Shown in pieces: positions 1-8,393 of a stretch of DNA of 64,000 nucleotides. The DNA lies in contig NZ_RZMY01000003.1 of the NCBI RefSeq assembly GCF_003992615.1, positions 542,265 to 606,264 of the forward strand, in the 5' to 3' direction. The translations under genes were made by a program, and so were the position numbers. How positions within the stretch are numbered: position 1 is the stretch's first letter; every line of letters begins with the position of its first letter. Below the pieces are notes generated by a model. The model was not told the DNA's origin and did not search any database. It saw nothing but the letters and a program-made list of their open reading frames with translations. Origin of the DNA: Flagellimonas beolgyonensis. GTDB taxonomy: Bacteria > Bacteroidota > Bacteroidia > Flavobacteriales > Flavobacteriaceae.

Positions 1-1
1 G

Positions 2-79
2 TTGGAACGCGCCGAAGCATCCGGCAAATTGGCATTGTCCCCGAATACCAAAAAAGCGTTGGAAAAATTTAAAAAATAA
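2..79 (+). CDS. C-terminal fragment of an unidentified protein
   Basis: An open frame enters from the left edge and stops with TAA at 77-79. It encodes 25 residues ending in a lysine-rich tail (TKKALEKFKK). This frame was preferred over the neighbouring one, which stops at 72, because its composition (alternating charged and aliphatic residues, helical tail) looks more like a real bacterial C-terminus. The next start codon lies 7 bp downstream, so it is probably the upstream gene of the lpxH transcript. The family cannot be recognised from this length. Confidence 0.45.
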   Translation: MERAEASGKLALSPNTKKALEKFKK

Positions 80-86
80 AAGAATT

Positions 87-179
87 ATGACCGATTTATT
101 GTTCCCCTTATTGGCCCTTTTTGTTGTCGTGGTCTATGTGGTCAATAGAGTACGAAGCAACCGACGATATAAACGATAG
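87..179 (+). CDS. Tiny single-span membrane protein, 30 residues
   Basis: ATG at 87, TAG at 177-179. The product starts MTDLLFPLLALFVVVVYVV, a continuous hydrophobic stretch of about 17 residues, and ends with a strongly basic tail (RVRSNRRYKR). That fits one inner-membrane helix with a positively charged cytoplasmic C-terminus. The stop codon is directly followed by the ATG of lpxH with no spacer, an arrangement suited to translational coupling. No family is recognised. The clean hydrophobic/basic design and the abutting junctions on both sides favour a real gene over chance, but a 30-codon frame can occur by accident. Confidence 0.5.
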   Translation: MTDLLFPLLALFVVVVYVVNRVRSNRRYKR

Positions 180-947
180 ATGAAGAACATCGATCTGCCG
201 AAAGGCAAAAAAGTCTATTTCGCCAGCGATAATCATTTGGGAGCGCCCACCCGAAAGGAGAGCCTTCCGCGTGAAAAAAAGTTCGTCGCTTGGTTGGATT
301 CCATCAAACACGATGCACATGCCATTTTCTTGATGGGCGATCTTTTTGATTTTTGGTTCGAATACAGGACCGTTGTTCCCAAAGGCTTCACGCGTACCTT
401 GGGCAAATTGGCCGAGTTATCGGATATGGGCATTCAGATTACCTATTTTGTGGGCAACCACGACCTTTGGATGAATGGGTATTTTGAAGAAGAGCTAAAC
501 ATACCCGTTTACCACAAACCGCAACAGTTTACCATTAACGACGCCTCTTTTTTTATCGGCCATGGTGATGGTTTGGGACCCCACGACAAGGGATTTAAAC
601 GCATGAAAAAAGTGTTTACCAACCCTGTGGCCCAATGGTTCTTCAAATGGTTACATCCGGATTTGGGCGTGCGTTTGGGTCAACATCTTTCCGTAAACAA
701 CAAGATCATTTCTGGGGAAGCTGATGCCAAATTCTTAGGCGAGGATAAGGAATGGCTGATTTTATATGCCAAGCGAAAATTGGAACAGCACCATTACGAC
801 CATTTTATATTTGGTCACCGACACTTACCATTGGAAATCAAATTGAACGAGAAATCGACCTACACCAACCTTGGGGATTGGATTTCCTATTTTACCTATG
901 CTGTTTTTGATGGGGAGCAACTGACCTTGCAAAAACTGGAAGGTTAG
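180..947 (+). CDS. lpxH: UDP-2,3-diacylglucosamine diphosphatase LpxH
   Basis: This peripheral inner-membrane metallophosphoesterase removes UMP from UDP-2,3-diacylglucosamine to give lipid X in lipid A synthesis. The 255 residues carry the calcineurin-like metal motifs in order: SDNHLG (16-21), GDLFDFW (53-59), GNHD (92-95), GHGDG near 127 and GHRH near 212-215. Length matches the family. The ATG directly abuts the TAG of the upstream mini-gene. Its 3' end overlaps the convergent MFS gene by 4 bp. The motif set is complete, so function is assigned with good confidence. Confidence 0.9.
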   Translation: MKNIDLPKGKKVYFASDNHLGAPTRKESLPREKKFVAWLDSIKHDAHAIFLMGDLFDFWFEYRTVVPKGFTRTLGKLAELSDMGIQITYFVGNHDLWMNGYFEEELNIPVYHKPQQFTINDASFFIGHGDGLGPHDKGFKRMKKVFTNPVAQWFFKWLHPDLGVRLGQHLSVNNKIISGEADAKFLGEDKEWLILYAKRKLEQHHYDHFIFGHRHLPLEIKLNEKSTYTNLGDWISYFTYAVFDGEQLTLQKLEG

Positions 948-2200
948 TCCTTTTCATGTTCGTCAATATCATTTTGCAAATCCAGTCTTCTGAACGAGGG
1001 TGAAATCACTGCGGTTGCACCAACCGTCAACAAGGTCATGGTACCGCCAAAGACCACAGCAGTCACCGTTCCCATTAATTTGGCTGCCAATCCACTTTCA
1101 AAAGCGCCCAACTCGTTGGACGATCCCACAAAAATGGAATTGACAGATGCTACCCTTCCCCGCATATGATCGGGTGTTTTTATTTGTAGAATGGTCTGCC
1201 GAATGATCATGGAAACGCCGTCCACCGCACCACTGATGAACAAGGCCAGGACCGACAACCAGAAAAGTTCCGAAAGGCCAAATACGATAATGCAGATTCC
1301 GAAGGCAAAAACCGCCCATAATAATTTTTTGCCCGCATTTCTATGCAAGGGGAACCTTGTGGACCCCAACATGGTGATTGAGGCACCAACGGCAGGTGCT
1401 GCTCTTAAAATTCCGAATCCTTCGGAACCCACATGCAAAATATCTTGGGCATACACGGGCAACAGGGCAACAGCTCCTCCAAAAAGTACAGCGATCATAT
1501 CCAACGTCAAAGCACCAAAAATGGCCTTACTGTTAAAAACAAACTTGAGACCGTCCTTTAAACTTTGGAAGACGGGTTCGCCAATTTTCGGGTTTAATAT
1601 GGGTTTTTGGGGAATGCGGAATAGAAAAATTAGGGCTATCAACGAAAAACCAAAGATTACACACATACTCCAATGCACCCCTATCCAGCCGATGGAAAAC
1701 CCCGCCAAGGCAGGTCCCAAAACCGAGGCCATTTGCCATGTGGAACTGCTCCATGTGGCTGCATTGGGATAGATTTTTTTGGGTACGATCAAGGCTATCA
1801 ACGAAAAAATCGTAGGTCCCAAAAATGATCGTACAAACCCGCCCAAAAACACCAAGGCATAAATGGAGTACAGAATGGTCTTGGGCGCCCATGTATCTTC
1901 CAGCCCCGGCCAACTCAAGGCAAACAAGCCCAAACTGATCACTGAAAACCCGCTAATACACAACACCAACAAGTTTCGCTTTTCCCGTTGGTCCACAATA
2001 TGTCCGGCAAAAAGGGCCATGCCCACAGCAGGAATTACTTCCATCAATCCGATAATACCTAGGGATAAAGGGTCTTTGGTCAACGAATACACCTGCCATT
2101 CAATCACAATGAACTGCATGGACCAGGCAAATACCATGGCAAAGCGAACAATTAAAAATATGTTGAATTCCTTATAACGAAGCGCAGCGTAGGGGTCCAT
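944..2200 (-). CDS. MFS transporter, drug/siderophore exporter-like
   Basis: The protein has 418 residues with about 12 hydrophobic segments, typical for a single-unit major facilitator in the inner membrane. The family loop motif is recognisable as GHIVDQREKRN after the second helix, and a central cytoplasmic loop (FRIPQKPILNPKIG) separates the two halves. It resembles the MFS_3/EntS-like exporters, so drug or siderophore export is inferred; the substrate is not readable. It starts 6 bp after the recJ stop and is the last gene of the osmC-yhhN-recJ-MFS operon. It ends convergently with lpxH, overlapping by 4 bp. Confidence 0.8.
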   Translation of the reverse strand: MDPYAALRYKEFNIFLIVRFAMVFAWSMQFIVIEWQVYSLTKDPLSLGIIGLMEVIPAVGMALFAGHIVDQREKRNLLVLCISGFSVISLGLFALSWPGLEDTWAPKTILYSIYALVFLGGFVRSFLGPTIFSLIALIVPKKIYPNAATWSSSTWQMASVLGPALAGFSIGWIGVHWSMCVIFGFSLIALIFLFRIPQKPILNPKIGEPVFQSLKDGLKFVFNSKAIFGALTLDMIAVLFGGAVALLPVYAQDILHVGSEGFGILRAAPAVGASITMLGSTRFPLHRNAGKKLLWAVFAFGICIIVFGLSELFWLSVLALFISGAVDGVSMIIRQTILQIKTPDHMRGRVASVNSIFVGSSNELGAFESGLAAKLMGTVTAVVFGGTMTLLTVGATAVISPSFRRLDLQNDIDEHEKD

Positions 2201-2206
2201 AGGTTG

Positions 2207-3895
2207 CTAGCGAATATCTCTCAGTTTTAGTTGAAGGCTCACTGTGCCGTTCCATTCATTTTCATCCAACGAAAATACGGCATCAAATGGCTTTCCGTTT
2301 TTAACACGATCTATTTTATTTCCCAAATTGAACCCGATGGCTCCAATGGGTGCCGAACCGAATTGGTACAAAGCGCATTTCAAATGTTTTTCATCTTCAC
2401 CAACGCCTCGGGCATAACCTGAATCCATAACACCCTCCGCCATAAAAACAGGGGTCATATTACCTGGGCCAAAGGGAGCAAACTGTTTCAAGATGCGCAT
2501 CAATTTTGGGGTAATTTGGTCAAGATTGATCTTGGCATCAATGGTAATTTCGGGTTGCAACAATTTGGGATCGATGGTTTCTGCCACCACCTTTTCAAAC
2601 TGTGTCTTGAATTGTTCGTATTGTTCTTCCATCAAGGTCAACCCGGCGGCATACATGTGTCCGCCAAACTGCTCCAGCCAATCGGAACACCCTTCAAGGG
2701 CATTGTAAATATCAAAACCCTTCACCGACCGTGCAGAGGCCGCCAGTTTATCTCCGCTTTTGGTAAAAACCAGGGTCGGACGGTAATAGGTCTCTGTTAG
2801 TCGGGATGCTACAATGCCAATTACACCCTTATGCCAATTTTCTTTGTACACCACGGAAGTAAATCGGTCCTCTTCACTATTCTCCTGAATCTGCAACAAG
2901 GCTTCTTCGGTAATTTCTTGATCCAACGTTTTACGTTCCGCGTTGAACACCTCAATCTCTTGTGCAAATCGTTGGGCCGTAAGAAAATCGGCCGCTGTTA
3001 ATAATTCAACGGCATGCTGCCCATGTTTCATTCGGCCTGCGGCATTGATGCGTGGGGCAATGATAAAGACCACATCCGTTATGGTCAATTCTTTCTTTTT
3101 GATTTGATCGATAATGGCCTTAAAACCAATCCTGGGATTGGAATTGATGACCTGCAAACCATGATGTGCCAACACCCTGTTCTCTCCGGTAATCGGCACA
3201 ATATCTGCAGCAATGGCCGTGGCCACCAAATCCAGAAACGGCACCAAATCGTGTATGGTCTTGCCCAAGCGTACACCCAAAGCCTGAATCAACTTGAAGC
3301 CCACGCCACAACCACAAAGCTCTTTGTACGGGTATGGGCATGCCTCTTGTTTGGGGTCCAAAATGGCAACGGCATCGGGCAAAGTATCGCCAGGGCGGTG
3401 GTGATCACATACAATAACATCGATGCCTTTTTGTTTGGCATAGGCAATTTGGTCCAAGGCCTTAACCCCGCAATCCAAGGCAATGATCAGGGAAATATCG
3501 TTGTCCGCTGCAAAATCAATACCTTGAAATGAAATGCCGTAACCTTCCAAATAACGGTCGGGGATATAAGTGGCTACATTGGGGTAAAATTCCAATAAAA
3601 AGGACGATACCAACGCTACCGAAGTGGTGCCATCCACATCATAATCCCCATAAATCAAAATATTTTCCTCCTCCTGCATGGCATGCTCTATCCGAACCAC
3701 GGCCTTGTCCATGTCCTTCATTAAATAGGGATCGTGCAAATGGGAAAGTTCGGGCCGAAAAAAGGCCTTTGCTTCGTCATAATTGGTGATTCCCCTTTGG
3801 ATAAGGAGTTGGGCAATTATATTCTCGACCTTCAATTCTTTAGCGAGATCGTCGATAGTTTCTTGTGTAGGGATGGGTTTTACGGTCCAACGCAT
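2207..3895 (-). CDS. recJ: Single-stranded-DNA-specific exonuclease RecJ
   Basis: RecJ degrades single-stranded DNA 5' to 3' during recombination and mismatch or base-excision repair. The 562-residue product has the DHH phosphoesterase motifs: YGDYDVDGTTS near residue 81, ALDCGVK, and the signature VCDHHRPGD. The DHHA1 domain follows (GVIGIVASRLTE, then GGHMYAAGLTL) and then the C-terminal OB-like region. Length matches the family. It lies 20 bp after the YhhN gene and 6 bp before the MFS gene on the same strand, so it is co-transcribed with membrane genes of unrelated function. Confidence 0.95.
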   Translation of the reverse strand: MRWTVKPIPTQETIDDLAKELKVENIIAQLLIQRGITNYDEAKAFFRPELSHLHDPYLMKDMDKAVVRIEHAMQEEENILIYGDYDVDGTTSVALVSSFLLEFYPNVATYIPDRYLEGYGISFQGIDFAADNDISLIIALDCGVKALDQIAYAKQKGIDVIVCDHHRPGDTLPDAVAILDPKQEACPYPYKELCGCGVGFKLIQALGVRLGKTIHDLVPFLDLVATAIAADIVPITGENRVLAHHGLQVINSNPRIGFKAIIDQIKKKELTITDVVFIIAPRINAAGRMKHGQHAVELLTAADFLTAQRFAQEIEVFNAERKTLDQEITEEALLQIQENSEEDRFTSVVYKENWHKGVIGIVASRLTETYYRPTLVFTKSGDKLAASARSVKGFDIYNALEGCSDWLEQFGGHMYAAGLTLMEEQYEQFKTQFEKVVAETIDPKLLQPEITIDAKINLDQITPKLMRILKQFAPFGPGNMTPVFMAEGVMDSGYARGVGEDEKHLKCALYQFGSAPIGAIGFNLGNKIDRVKNGKPFDAVFSLDENEWNGTVSLQLKLRDIR

Positions 3896-3915
3896 AATTC
3901 AGTTCAAATAGGTTC

Positions 3916-4599
3916 TTATTGGGTAACATTTGGGGTCTGGATTGCTGCTGCTTCAAATCGTTTGATCACCGAATAGGTGATGCAAATATGGGCAAGGTAA
4001 TAGGTCGGTGTGATCAAAAAATCAAAGGTATGATAACCTACAAATTCCTTAAAGGCGATGATGGTATCAGAAAATAGGATAAGTCCAATTCCGACGACAT
4101 AACTCCATTTTTCCGTCTGGTCCACCGCCATGCCCATGGAAGCGCCCAACGAAAAACAAGAGATAAGCAAATAGATCAACGATGCCGCCATTAAGGCCGT
4201 ATCGGTAATTTTTGGGTACAGCACCAGAAAGAAAAAGGCAAGAAACCCGATCAGTACTATTGCGGTTGCTTTCCAATGCATCTTTCCATTCAGCAAAGCG
4301 TACACCAGATATCCGACATGGGCCAAGAAAAATAGGGCGATTCCCTTTACGAACAAGGAAACATCGCCGTTCATGCGAGACAAAAACCAATCGCCAATAA
4401 TGGAACACACAAATGCGCCCACCAGCATCCAAAGGTTTTTGTTGTTTCCCTTTCTGCCGAACAGGAATCCCAAAATAATAATAATTCCCATTCCGGCCGT
4501 GCCAGATTTAAAAACAAAATTGGAGGTTGTCACCCCCAAAATGGCAAGAACAACGGCTATTGCCAATAACCCATAAGCCCAATTTTTAGATAGCCACAT
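3916..4599 (-). CDS. Lysoplasmalogenase, YhhN/TMEM86 family
   Basis: This 227-residue integral membrane protein has about eight hydrophobic helices. Family members hydrolyse the vinyl-ether bond of lysoplasmalogens. Visible family features are the repeated membrane helices with conserved polar residues (GDWFLS, FFLAHVGYLVYAL, FSDTIIAFKEF, YYLAHICITYSVI). The frame stays open to 4932, but the extra N-terminus is basic, not membrane-like, and lies inside the osmC gene in another frame. The ATG at 4599, giving MWLSKNWAYGLL, is therefore chosen. The gene follows osmC by 65 bp and precedes recJ by 20 bp. Confidence 0.82.
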   Translation of the reverse strand: MWLSKNWAYGLLAIAVVLAILGVTTSNFVFKSGTAGMGIIIILGFLFGRKGNNKNLWMLVGAFVCSIIGDWFLSRMNGDVSLFVKGIALFFLAHVGYLVYALLNGKMHWKATAIVLIGFLAFFFLVLYPKITDTALMAASLIYLLISCFSLGASMGMAVDQTEKWSYVVGIGLILFSDTIIAFKEFVGYHTFDFLITPTYYLAHICITYSVIKRFEAAAIQTPNVTQ

Positions 4600-4664
4600 A
4601 CTATTTAATTTAATGACATTCAACAATAAAAGGAACCAGGGGTTGTTGTCCTTAAGAGCACTTC

Positions 4665-5087
4665 CTATTTGTGGTGGTACACGATCTTGATGTCCAATTT
4701 GGCAAATTTCCGGAACATTTCCATGACCCCACAATAGCGTTCGACAGATAGATCGACCGCTTTTTTCAATTTCTCCTCTTTTAGGTTGGAACCGTAAAAA
4801 TGATACTCGATTACCACCGAATCGTAAAATTTTGGATGCTCCTCGGTCAAGTTCGCAATGGTATCGATTTTGAAATCGTCCACTTCCAGCTTCATTTTTT
4901 GGATCAAGGAAGCGACATCCAATCCGGAACATCCAGCCAGTGAGGACAACATCAATGCCTTGGGTCGTAGACCGGAACCATCGCCGCCACTTTCGGGTCC
5001 TGCATCAATTTTTAAGGTATGTCCCGAGGGATTATTGCTTTCAAATGCCATTCCACCCAACCAGGTGGTTGTTATATGATTTGTCAT
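4665..5087 (-). CDS. OsmC/Ohr family peroxiredoxin-like protein
   Basis: OsmC/Ohr proteins are cytoplasmic thiol peroxidases that reduce organic hydroperoxides. The 140-residue product has the two family cysteines: C53 in the helix motif AGCSGLDVASL and C119 in ERYCGVMEM. It lies divergent from an AhpD-like gene, which suits an oxidative-stress role. An in-frame TTG at 5117 would add ten residues, but a -7-like element (TATTTTTG, minus strand) covers 5115-5122. The ATG at 5087, giving MTNHITTTWLGG as in relatives, is therefore preferred. It is first of a four-gene minus-strand operon. Confidence 0.85.
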   Translation of the reverse strand: MTNHITTTWLGGMAFESNNPSGHTLKIDAGPESGGDGSGLRPKALMLSSLAGCSGLDVASLIQKMKLEVDDFKIDTIANLTEEHPKFYDSVVIEYHFYGSNLKEEKLKKAVDLSVERYCGVMEMFRKFAKLDIKIVYHHK

Positions 5088-5114
5088 GAAGTCAATTTTT
5101 CGTTTCTTGTTGTT

Positions 5115-5122
5115 CAAAAATA
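5115..5122 (-). promoter_or_regulatory. Candidate -7 element of the osmC operon promoter
   Basis: On the minus strand this reads TATTTTTG, a full match to the Bacteroidota -7 consensus TAnnTTTG, 28 bases upstream of the ATG at 5087. No convincing TTTG was found 19 bases further upstream, so the assignment rests on the -7 element and position alone. Confidence 0.35.
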
Positions 5123-5140
5123 CAATTTAAAATCGCATCC

Positions 5141-5743
5141 ATGGCCTTAGTTCAACCCTTAGACCCCAATCATGATCCCGAAACCAAACAATTGGCAGCA
5201 TTCTTTAACGAGACCCTGGGATTTTGTCCCAATTCGGTTTTGACCATGCAGCACAGACCTGCTATTTCCAAGGCCTTTATCAACCTCAACAAAGCGGTAA
5301 TGGCCAACGAGGGCCGAGTAACTTCGGCATTAAAACGCATGATTGCCTGGGTAAGCAGCAATGCCACAGGATGCCGGTATTGCCAAGCCCATGCCATACG
5401 TGCCGCAGAACGGTATGGCGCCGAACAGGAACAATTGGACCATATTTGGGAGTACCGCACCCACCCCGCTTTTTCGGAAGCAGAGCGTGCCGCTTTGGAT
5501 TTTTCACTGGCGGCTTCCCAAGTACCCAATGCGGTTTCCAAGGAAATCAAGGACCGACTGTACCAACATTGGAACGAAGGGGAGATTGTGGAAATGTTGG
5601 GAGTGATATCCCTTTTTGGCTACCTCAACCGTTGGAACGACTCCATGGGCACTTCCATTGAAGACGGTGCCGTGGAAAGTGCCGAACAGTATTTGGGCAA
5701 ACACGGTTGGGAAAAAGGAAAGCATGATGGTAGTATTTATTGA
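5141..5743 (+). CDS. Carboxymuconolactone decarboxylase / AhpD-like protein
   Basis: The 200-residue, all-helical product carries the AhpD-type redox motif C78-R-Y-C81 followed by H84 (GCRYCQAHAIRAAE). A second helical region follows (EGEIVEMLGVISLFGYLNRWND) that is typical of peroxidase-related CMD proteins. Such proteins act as thiol-dependent peroxidases or as reductants of peroxiredoxins in the cytoplasm. The ATG lies 53 bp from the divergent osmC start, suggesting a shared oxidative-stress context. The exact substrate is unknown; a true decarboxylase activity is unlikely given the CxxC. Confidence 0.8.
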   Translation: MALVQPLDPNHDPETKQLAAFFNETLGFCPNSVLTMQHRPAISKAFINLNKAVMANEGRVTSALKRMIAWVSSNATGCRYCQAHAIRAAERYGAEQEQLDHIWEYRTHPAFSEAERAALDFSLAASQVPNAVSKEIKDRLYQHWNEGEIVEMLGVISLFGYLNRWNDSMGTSIEDGAVESAEQYLGKHGWEKGKHDGSIY

Positions 5744-5758
5744 AAAATCAATTTATTT

Positions 5759-6490
5759 ATGAAAAATCAATCGTTGATTCTCTTGTTTACTGGCTTACTC
5801 GCTTCTTGTATACAATTCAAAACCCCGCAATCGGAGGAATCAGTTGAAAATGATTCCGAAATTATCGCAAGCGATGACTACTATATCAGTTATGACCCAA
5901 ATGAAAACAAAGTCTACCATTTCAGCGATGATTCAAAGATGACCGGCCATTATGTTGTGGAAAAAGATACTGTGAAATCAGAAGAGTTTTATGTGGAAAA
6001 TGGATTGTTGTATAATACTTTCACAACATATTATCCTGATGGTTCCATGGCAAATACAATTCAATACAACAATGGAATCAAGAACGGAGAAGATATCTTT
6101 TATTTTAAATCGGGTAAGGTCAAACGAAAAAGTGAATACCTAAACGGAGAGCTAATAGGTAAATCAACAGAATTTAGGGAAGATGGCAGTGTATATATGG
6201 AATGGGAAATTGAAAACGGGAAATCACGTTCCAAATTTTTTGAAAATGGAAAACTCGTTCATGAAGAGTATGATATTGATTATAATGGACAAGAACTTGG
6301 GGTTTCTCGAGTATATGATACAACTGGTAAGGTGAAACTTTCCCTTGGTTTCATTATGGTTGACAACACCATGAAGGAAGATTTACTTTATATTTTGGAT
6401 GAGCACGATATGGTGGTGGATTCCGTCGACCCAAATAAAGATAGAATGAAAGCGATGCAATTAATAATGTCTATGGATAAAGGGATGTGA
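5759..6490 (+). CDS. Lipoprotein with YwqK/MORN-like repeats
   Basis: The 243-residue product starts with a short lipoprotein signal (LLASC, Cys17 as lipidation site). From about residue 75 it contains consecutive units of the pattern YxxGxxxxxxxYxNGxxNG (YPDGSMANTIQYNNGIKNG, SGKVKRKSEYLNGELIG, DGSVYMEWEIENG), as in YwqK-family 'antitoxin' or MORN-type repeat proteins. These names come from sequence databases; for exported Bacteroidota members no toxin link is established. It sits 15 bp after the AhpD-like gene but is more AT-rich, so it may be a separate unit. Likely anchored in the envelope; role unknown. Confidence 0.65.
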   Translation: MKNQSLILLFTGLLASCIQFKTPQSEESVENDSEIIASDDYYISYDPNENKVYHFSDDSKMTGHYVVEKDTVKSEEFYVENGLLYNTFTTYYPDGSMANTIQYNNGIKNGEDIFYFKSGKVKRKSEYLNGELIGKSTEFREDGSVYMEWEIENGKSRSKFFENGKLVHEEYDIDYNGQELGVSRVYDTTGKVKLSLGFIMVDNTMKEDLLYILDEHDMVVDSVDPNKDRMKAMQLIMSMDKGM

Positions 6491-6521
6491 TGGCTTTTAC
6501 AAAGTGAAGATTTTTTCTACC

Positions 6522-7091
6522 TTAAAATTGTCCTAATACCTGTTTCCTTAAAGTAGGTATTATTTCTTTTTCAAACCAAGGATTCTTGCTCAACCAAAAC
6601 CGGTTTCGAGGTGATGGATGGGGCAATACAAAGTATTGGGGCAGATAGGCTTTGTAGTTCCTAACGGTTTCCGTGAGGTTTTTTTCCATTTGATCACCGA
6701 GGTAATGTTTCTGTGCATATTGGCCGATCAGCAGGGTTAATTTTAAATTGGGCATGCCCTCCAATACTTTTTGGTGCCATTGTGGGGCACATTCGGGCCG
6801 AGGGGGCAAGTCGCCCGATTTTCCCTTTCCGGGATAACAAAATCCCATGGGCATTTGGGCAATTTTGGTTTCATCGTAAAACTCTGCATCGGTAACACCC
6901 ATCCAATTGCGGAGTTGTTTCCCACTGGGATCGTCCCATGGTACCCCGGTTTCATGAACTTTGGTTCCCGGGGCATGTCCGATGATCAGAATCCGTGCTT
7001 TGGGGTTGGCGGCCACAATGGGCCGTGGACCCAACGGAAGGTGTTCTTGGCAAAGTGTACAATTTCGAATCTGTTGGAGTAACTCGTTCAT
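6522..7091 (-). CDS. Uracil-DNA glycosylase family protein with Fe-S type cysteines
   Basis: The 189-residue protein belongs to the UDG superfamily. Motif I is GHAPG (38-42, water-activating region) and motif III is HPSPRN near residue 162. Cysteines at 11, 14, 85 and 101 form CxxC and Cx15C pairs, the spacing used for the [4Fe-4S] cluster of family 4/5 enzymes. It probably excises uracil or a related deaminated base from DNA. The frame is open to 7157, but the ATG at 7091, giving MNELLQQIRNCTLC, is chosen because the longer version has no family-like sequence. It follows the YHS gene behind a terminator. Confidence 0.75.
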   Translation of the reverse strand: MNELLQQIRNCTLCQEHLPLGPRPIVAANPKARILIIGHAPGTKVHETGVPWDDPSGKQLRNWMGVTDAEFYDETKIAQMPMGFCYPGKGKSGDLPPRPECAPQWHQKVLEGMPNLKLTLLIGQYAQKHYLGDQMEKNLTETVRNYKAYLPQYFVLPHPSPRNRFWLSKNPWFEKEIIPTLRKQVLGQF

Positions 7092-7122
7092 TTTATTGTG
7101 ATTCCTGTGGTATAAAATTATA

Positions 7123-7154
7123 AAAACGCCCCAACCTTTCAGTCGGGACGCTTT
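7123..7154 (-). terminator. Rho-independent terminator of the YHS gene group
   Basis: Read on the minus strand, AAAGCGTCCCGACT pairs with GGTTGGGGCGTTTT (14 pairs, four of them G-T) around a GAAA tetraloop, followed by more T and AT-rich sequence. It lies 21 bases after the YHS stop and upstream of the uracil-DNA glycosylase gene. Confidence 0.7.
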
Positions 7155-7175
7155 CACACCCTATCACCAAAATGA

Positions 7176-7649
7176 TTAATTATAGGTGCCTTTCAACTTG
7201 CTCCAGTTTTCGTTGGCCTTTCCCACCAACTTCGCGTGGTTGTTCTCTGCCAACCATAATTGTTGGGCATCCAATTCAATGTTGTACAGGTACAGAAAAT
7301 ATTTGCCATCCTTTACGATAAACTTATTCGGGTCCGGTCTAAACTTTGCGCCCGCATACACTCCAAAAGCACAGTAACCGCCATACTGGGGCAAATACTT
7401 GCTTGGGTTTTTATCGAATTTCTTCTTTTGATCGGCGTCGGTGAAATAATAAACCACCTTTTCATGTTCCGACTTAAATTGCTTCAATCCTTTTTGTGCA
7501 ATACCTAGATCCAAGTAGGAAACCGGGCTATAGCCTTCCAAGGCGATGTTACTGTTATCGATGTTGTACGCTTTTTTGTCTTGGGCAACGGCCAAATTGA
7601 TGCTAAGGGCCATTACCGCTAAAATTGAAATGTTTTTAATTGCTTTCAT
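7176..7649 (-). CDS. Exported YHS domain protein
   Basis: The 157-residue product has a cleavable signal peptide (about residues 1-22, ending LAVAQ) and a YHS-type domain: AYNIDNSNIALEGYSPVSYL, then VVYYFTDADQKKKFDKNPSKY and YGGYCAFGVYAGAKF. The lone domain cysteine (GGYCAFG) and surrounding aromatic residues are the usual YHS metal-binding signature. Metal handling or a redox-chaperone role in the periplasm is inferred from the family. It is followed by its own terminator at 7123-7154 and lies 30 bp after the SPW-type membrane protein gene. Confidence 0.78.
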   Translation of the reverse strand: MKAIKNISILAVMALSINLAVAQDKKAYNIDNSNIALEGYSPVSYLDLGIAQKGLKQFKSEHEKVVYYFTDADQKKKFDKNPSKYLPQYGGYCAFGVYAGAKFRPDPNKFIVKDGKYFLYLYNIELDAQQLWLAENNHAKLVGKANENWSKLKGTYN

Positions 7650-7679
7650 TGTTTGTAAAATTTTTAATTGTTTTTGTTT

Positions 7680-8033
7680 TTAATTGTCACTGGCACTCAG
7701 GGCCACCACCAAGAACACTACGGTTGCGTTGAACCAGTAGTAAATGGCATCGATTCCTTCGAACCCGAAGGCAAAGGGAGCGATCATAAAGGTCACCGCT
7801 ACCAAAAGATCGATGGCCAAATGCCCTTCAAAGGGAATCACCTTAAAAATGCTCAGTTTGTAATCGGTAAGCAGGCTTGCGGCAAATACGGCCAACCCAG
7901 TAGCCACCGAAAACCAGACCGCCATGGACGAGGATTCGCCCAAACCCAGTAAAAAGGGAGCGACCAATAGCCCCAAACCAGCTGTGTAATCGGCCACGCC
8001 ATGCAGCGTGGGCGTTATAAACCTTAAGTTCAT
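7680..8033 (-). CDS. SPW-repeat-like small membrane protein
   Basis: The 117 residues form about four transmembrane helices arranged as two similar halves: TPTLHGVADYTAGLGLLVAPFLLG and IPFEGHLAIDLLVAVTFMIAPFAFG. This repeated helix-turn-helix pattern ending in APF is the SPW-repeat type of bacterial integral membrane proteins of unknown function. It sits 9 bp downstream of the NTF2-like gene and 30 bp upstream of the YHS gene on the same strand, so the three are probably co-transcribed. Confidence 0.65.
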   Translation of the reverse strand: MNLRFITPTLHGVADYTAGLGLLVAPFLLGLGESSSMAVWFSVATGLAVFAASLLTDYKLSIFKVIPFEGHLAIDLLVAVTFMIAPFAFGFEGIDAIYYWFNATVVFLVVALSASDN

Positions 8034-8042
8034 GGGCGAAGA

Positions 8043-8393
8043 TTAAGCATTAAAGTATTCCTCGTGGACCACTTTGCCCTCGTCGTTCCAGATTCGGCGA
8101 ATGATTTCGTGCCAATACACCCTGCTGTTGTCCTTCATCAAAAAATCGAAGGTAAACTCGGAGGCCGACACGTTTCCGTCCACAATTGTACGGTGCAATT
8201 GTATGCCATTCACCTGTGCAATGGCACCTGCAAATCCGGTCATTTTTTCCACCATTTGTTCCTTTCCGGTCGTGGTCACCTGGTTGTAGTCCGAAGTATT
8301 CGCGTCCTCGGCAAAATACTTCTCGACAGCTTCAACGATCGCACCTTGTGCAACAATGCTGTCCATGTCCGTAGCTAGATTTTTAATATCCAT
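8043..8393 (-). CDS. NTF2-like / SnoaL-like small protein
   Basis: The 116-residue product fits an NTF2-like cone fold: an N-terminal helix (QGAIVEAVEKYFAEDAN), then TGKEQMVEKMTGFAGAI, then strands containing HRTIVDGNVSASEFTFDF and ending RRIWNDEGKVVHEEYFNA. SnoaL-like relatives are small-molecule isomerases, or ligand binders without known activity. No catalytic residues can be named. It is first of the NTF2-SPW-YHS group and lies 75 bp downstream of the AraC regulator gene on the same strand, which suggests the regulator may control the group. Confidence 0.65.
   Translation of the reverse strand: MDIKNLATDMDSIVAQGAIVEAVEKYFAEDANTSDYNQVTTTGKEQMVEKMTGFAGAIAQVNGIQLHRTIVDGNVSASEFTFDFLMKDNSRVYWHEIIRRIWNDEGKVVHEEYFNA

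Noticed and set aside
1191..1772. 193-residue plus-strand frame opposite the MFS gene
   Set aside because: It is antisense to a clear membrane transporter, with a composition that mirrors it and no recognisable domain.
4600..4932. Upstream extension of the YhhN lysoplasmalogenase frame
   Set aside because: The extra 111 residues are basic and not membrane-like, and they lie inside osmC in another frame. The ATG at 4599 begins directly at the first membrane helix.
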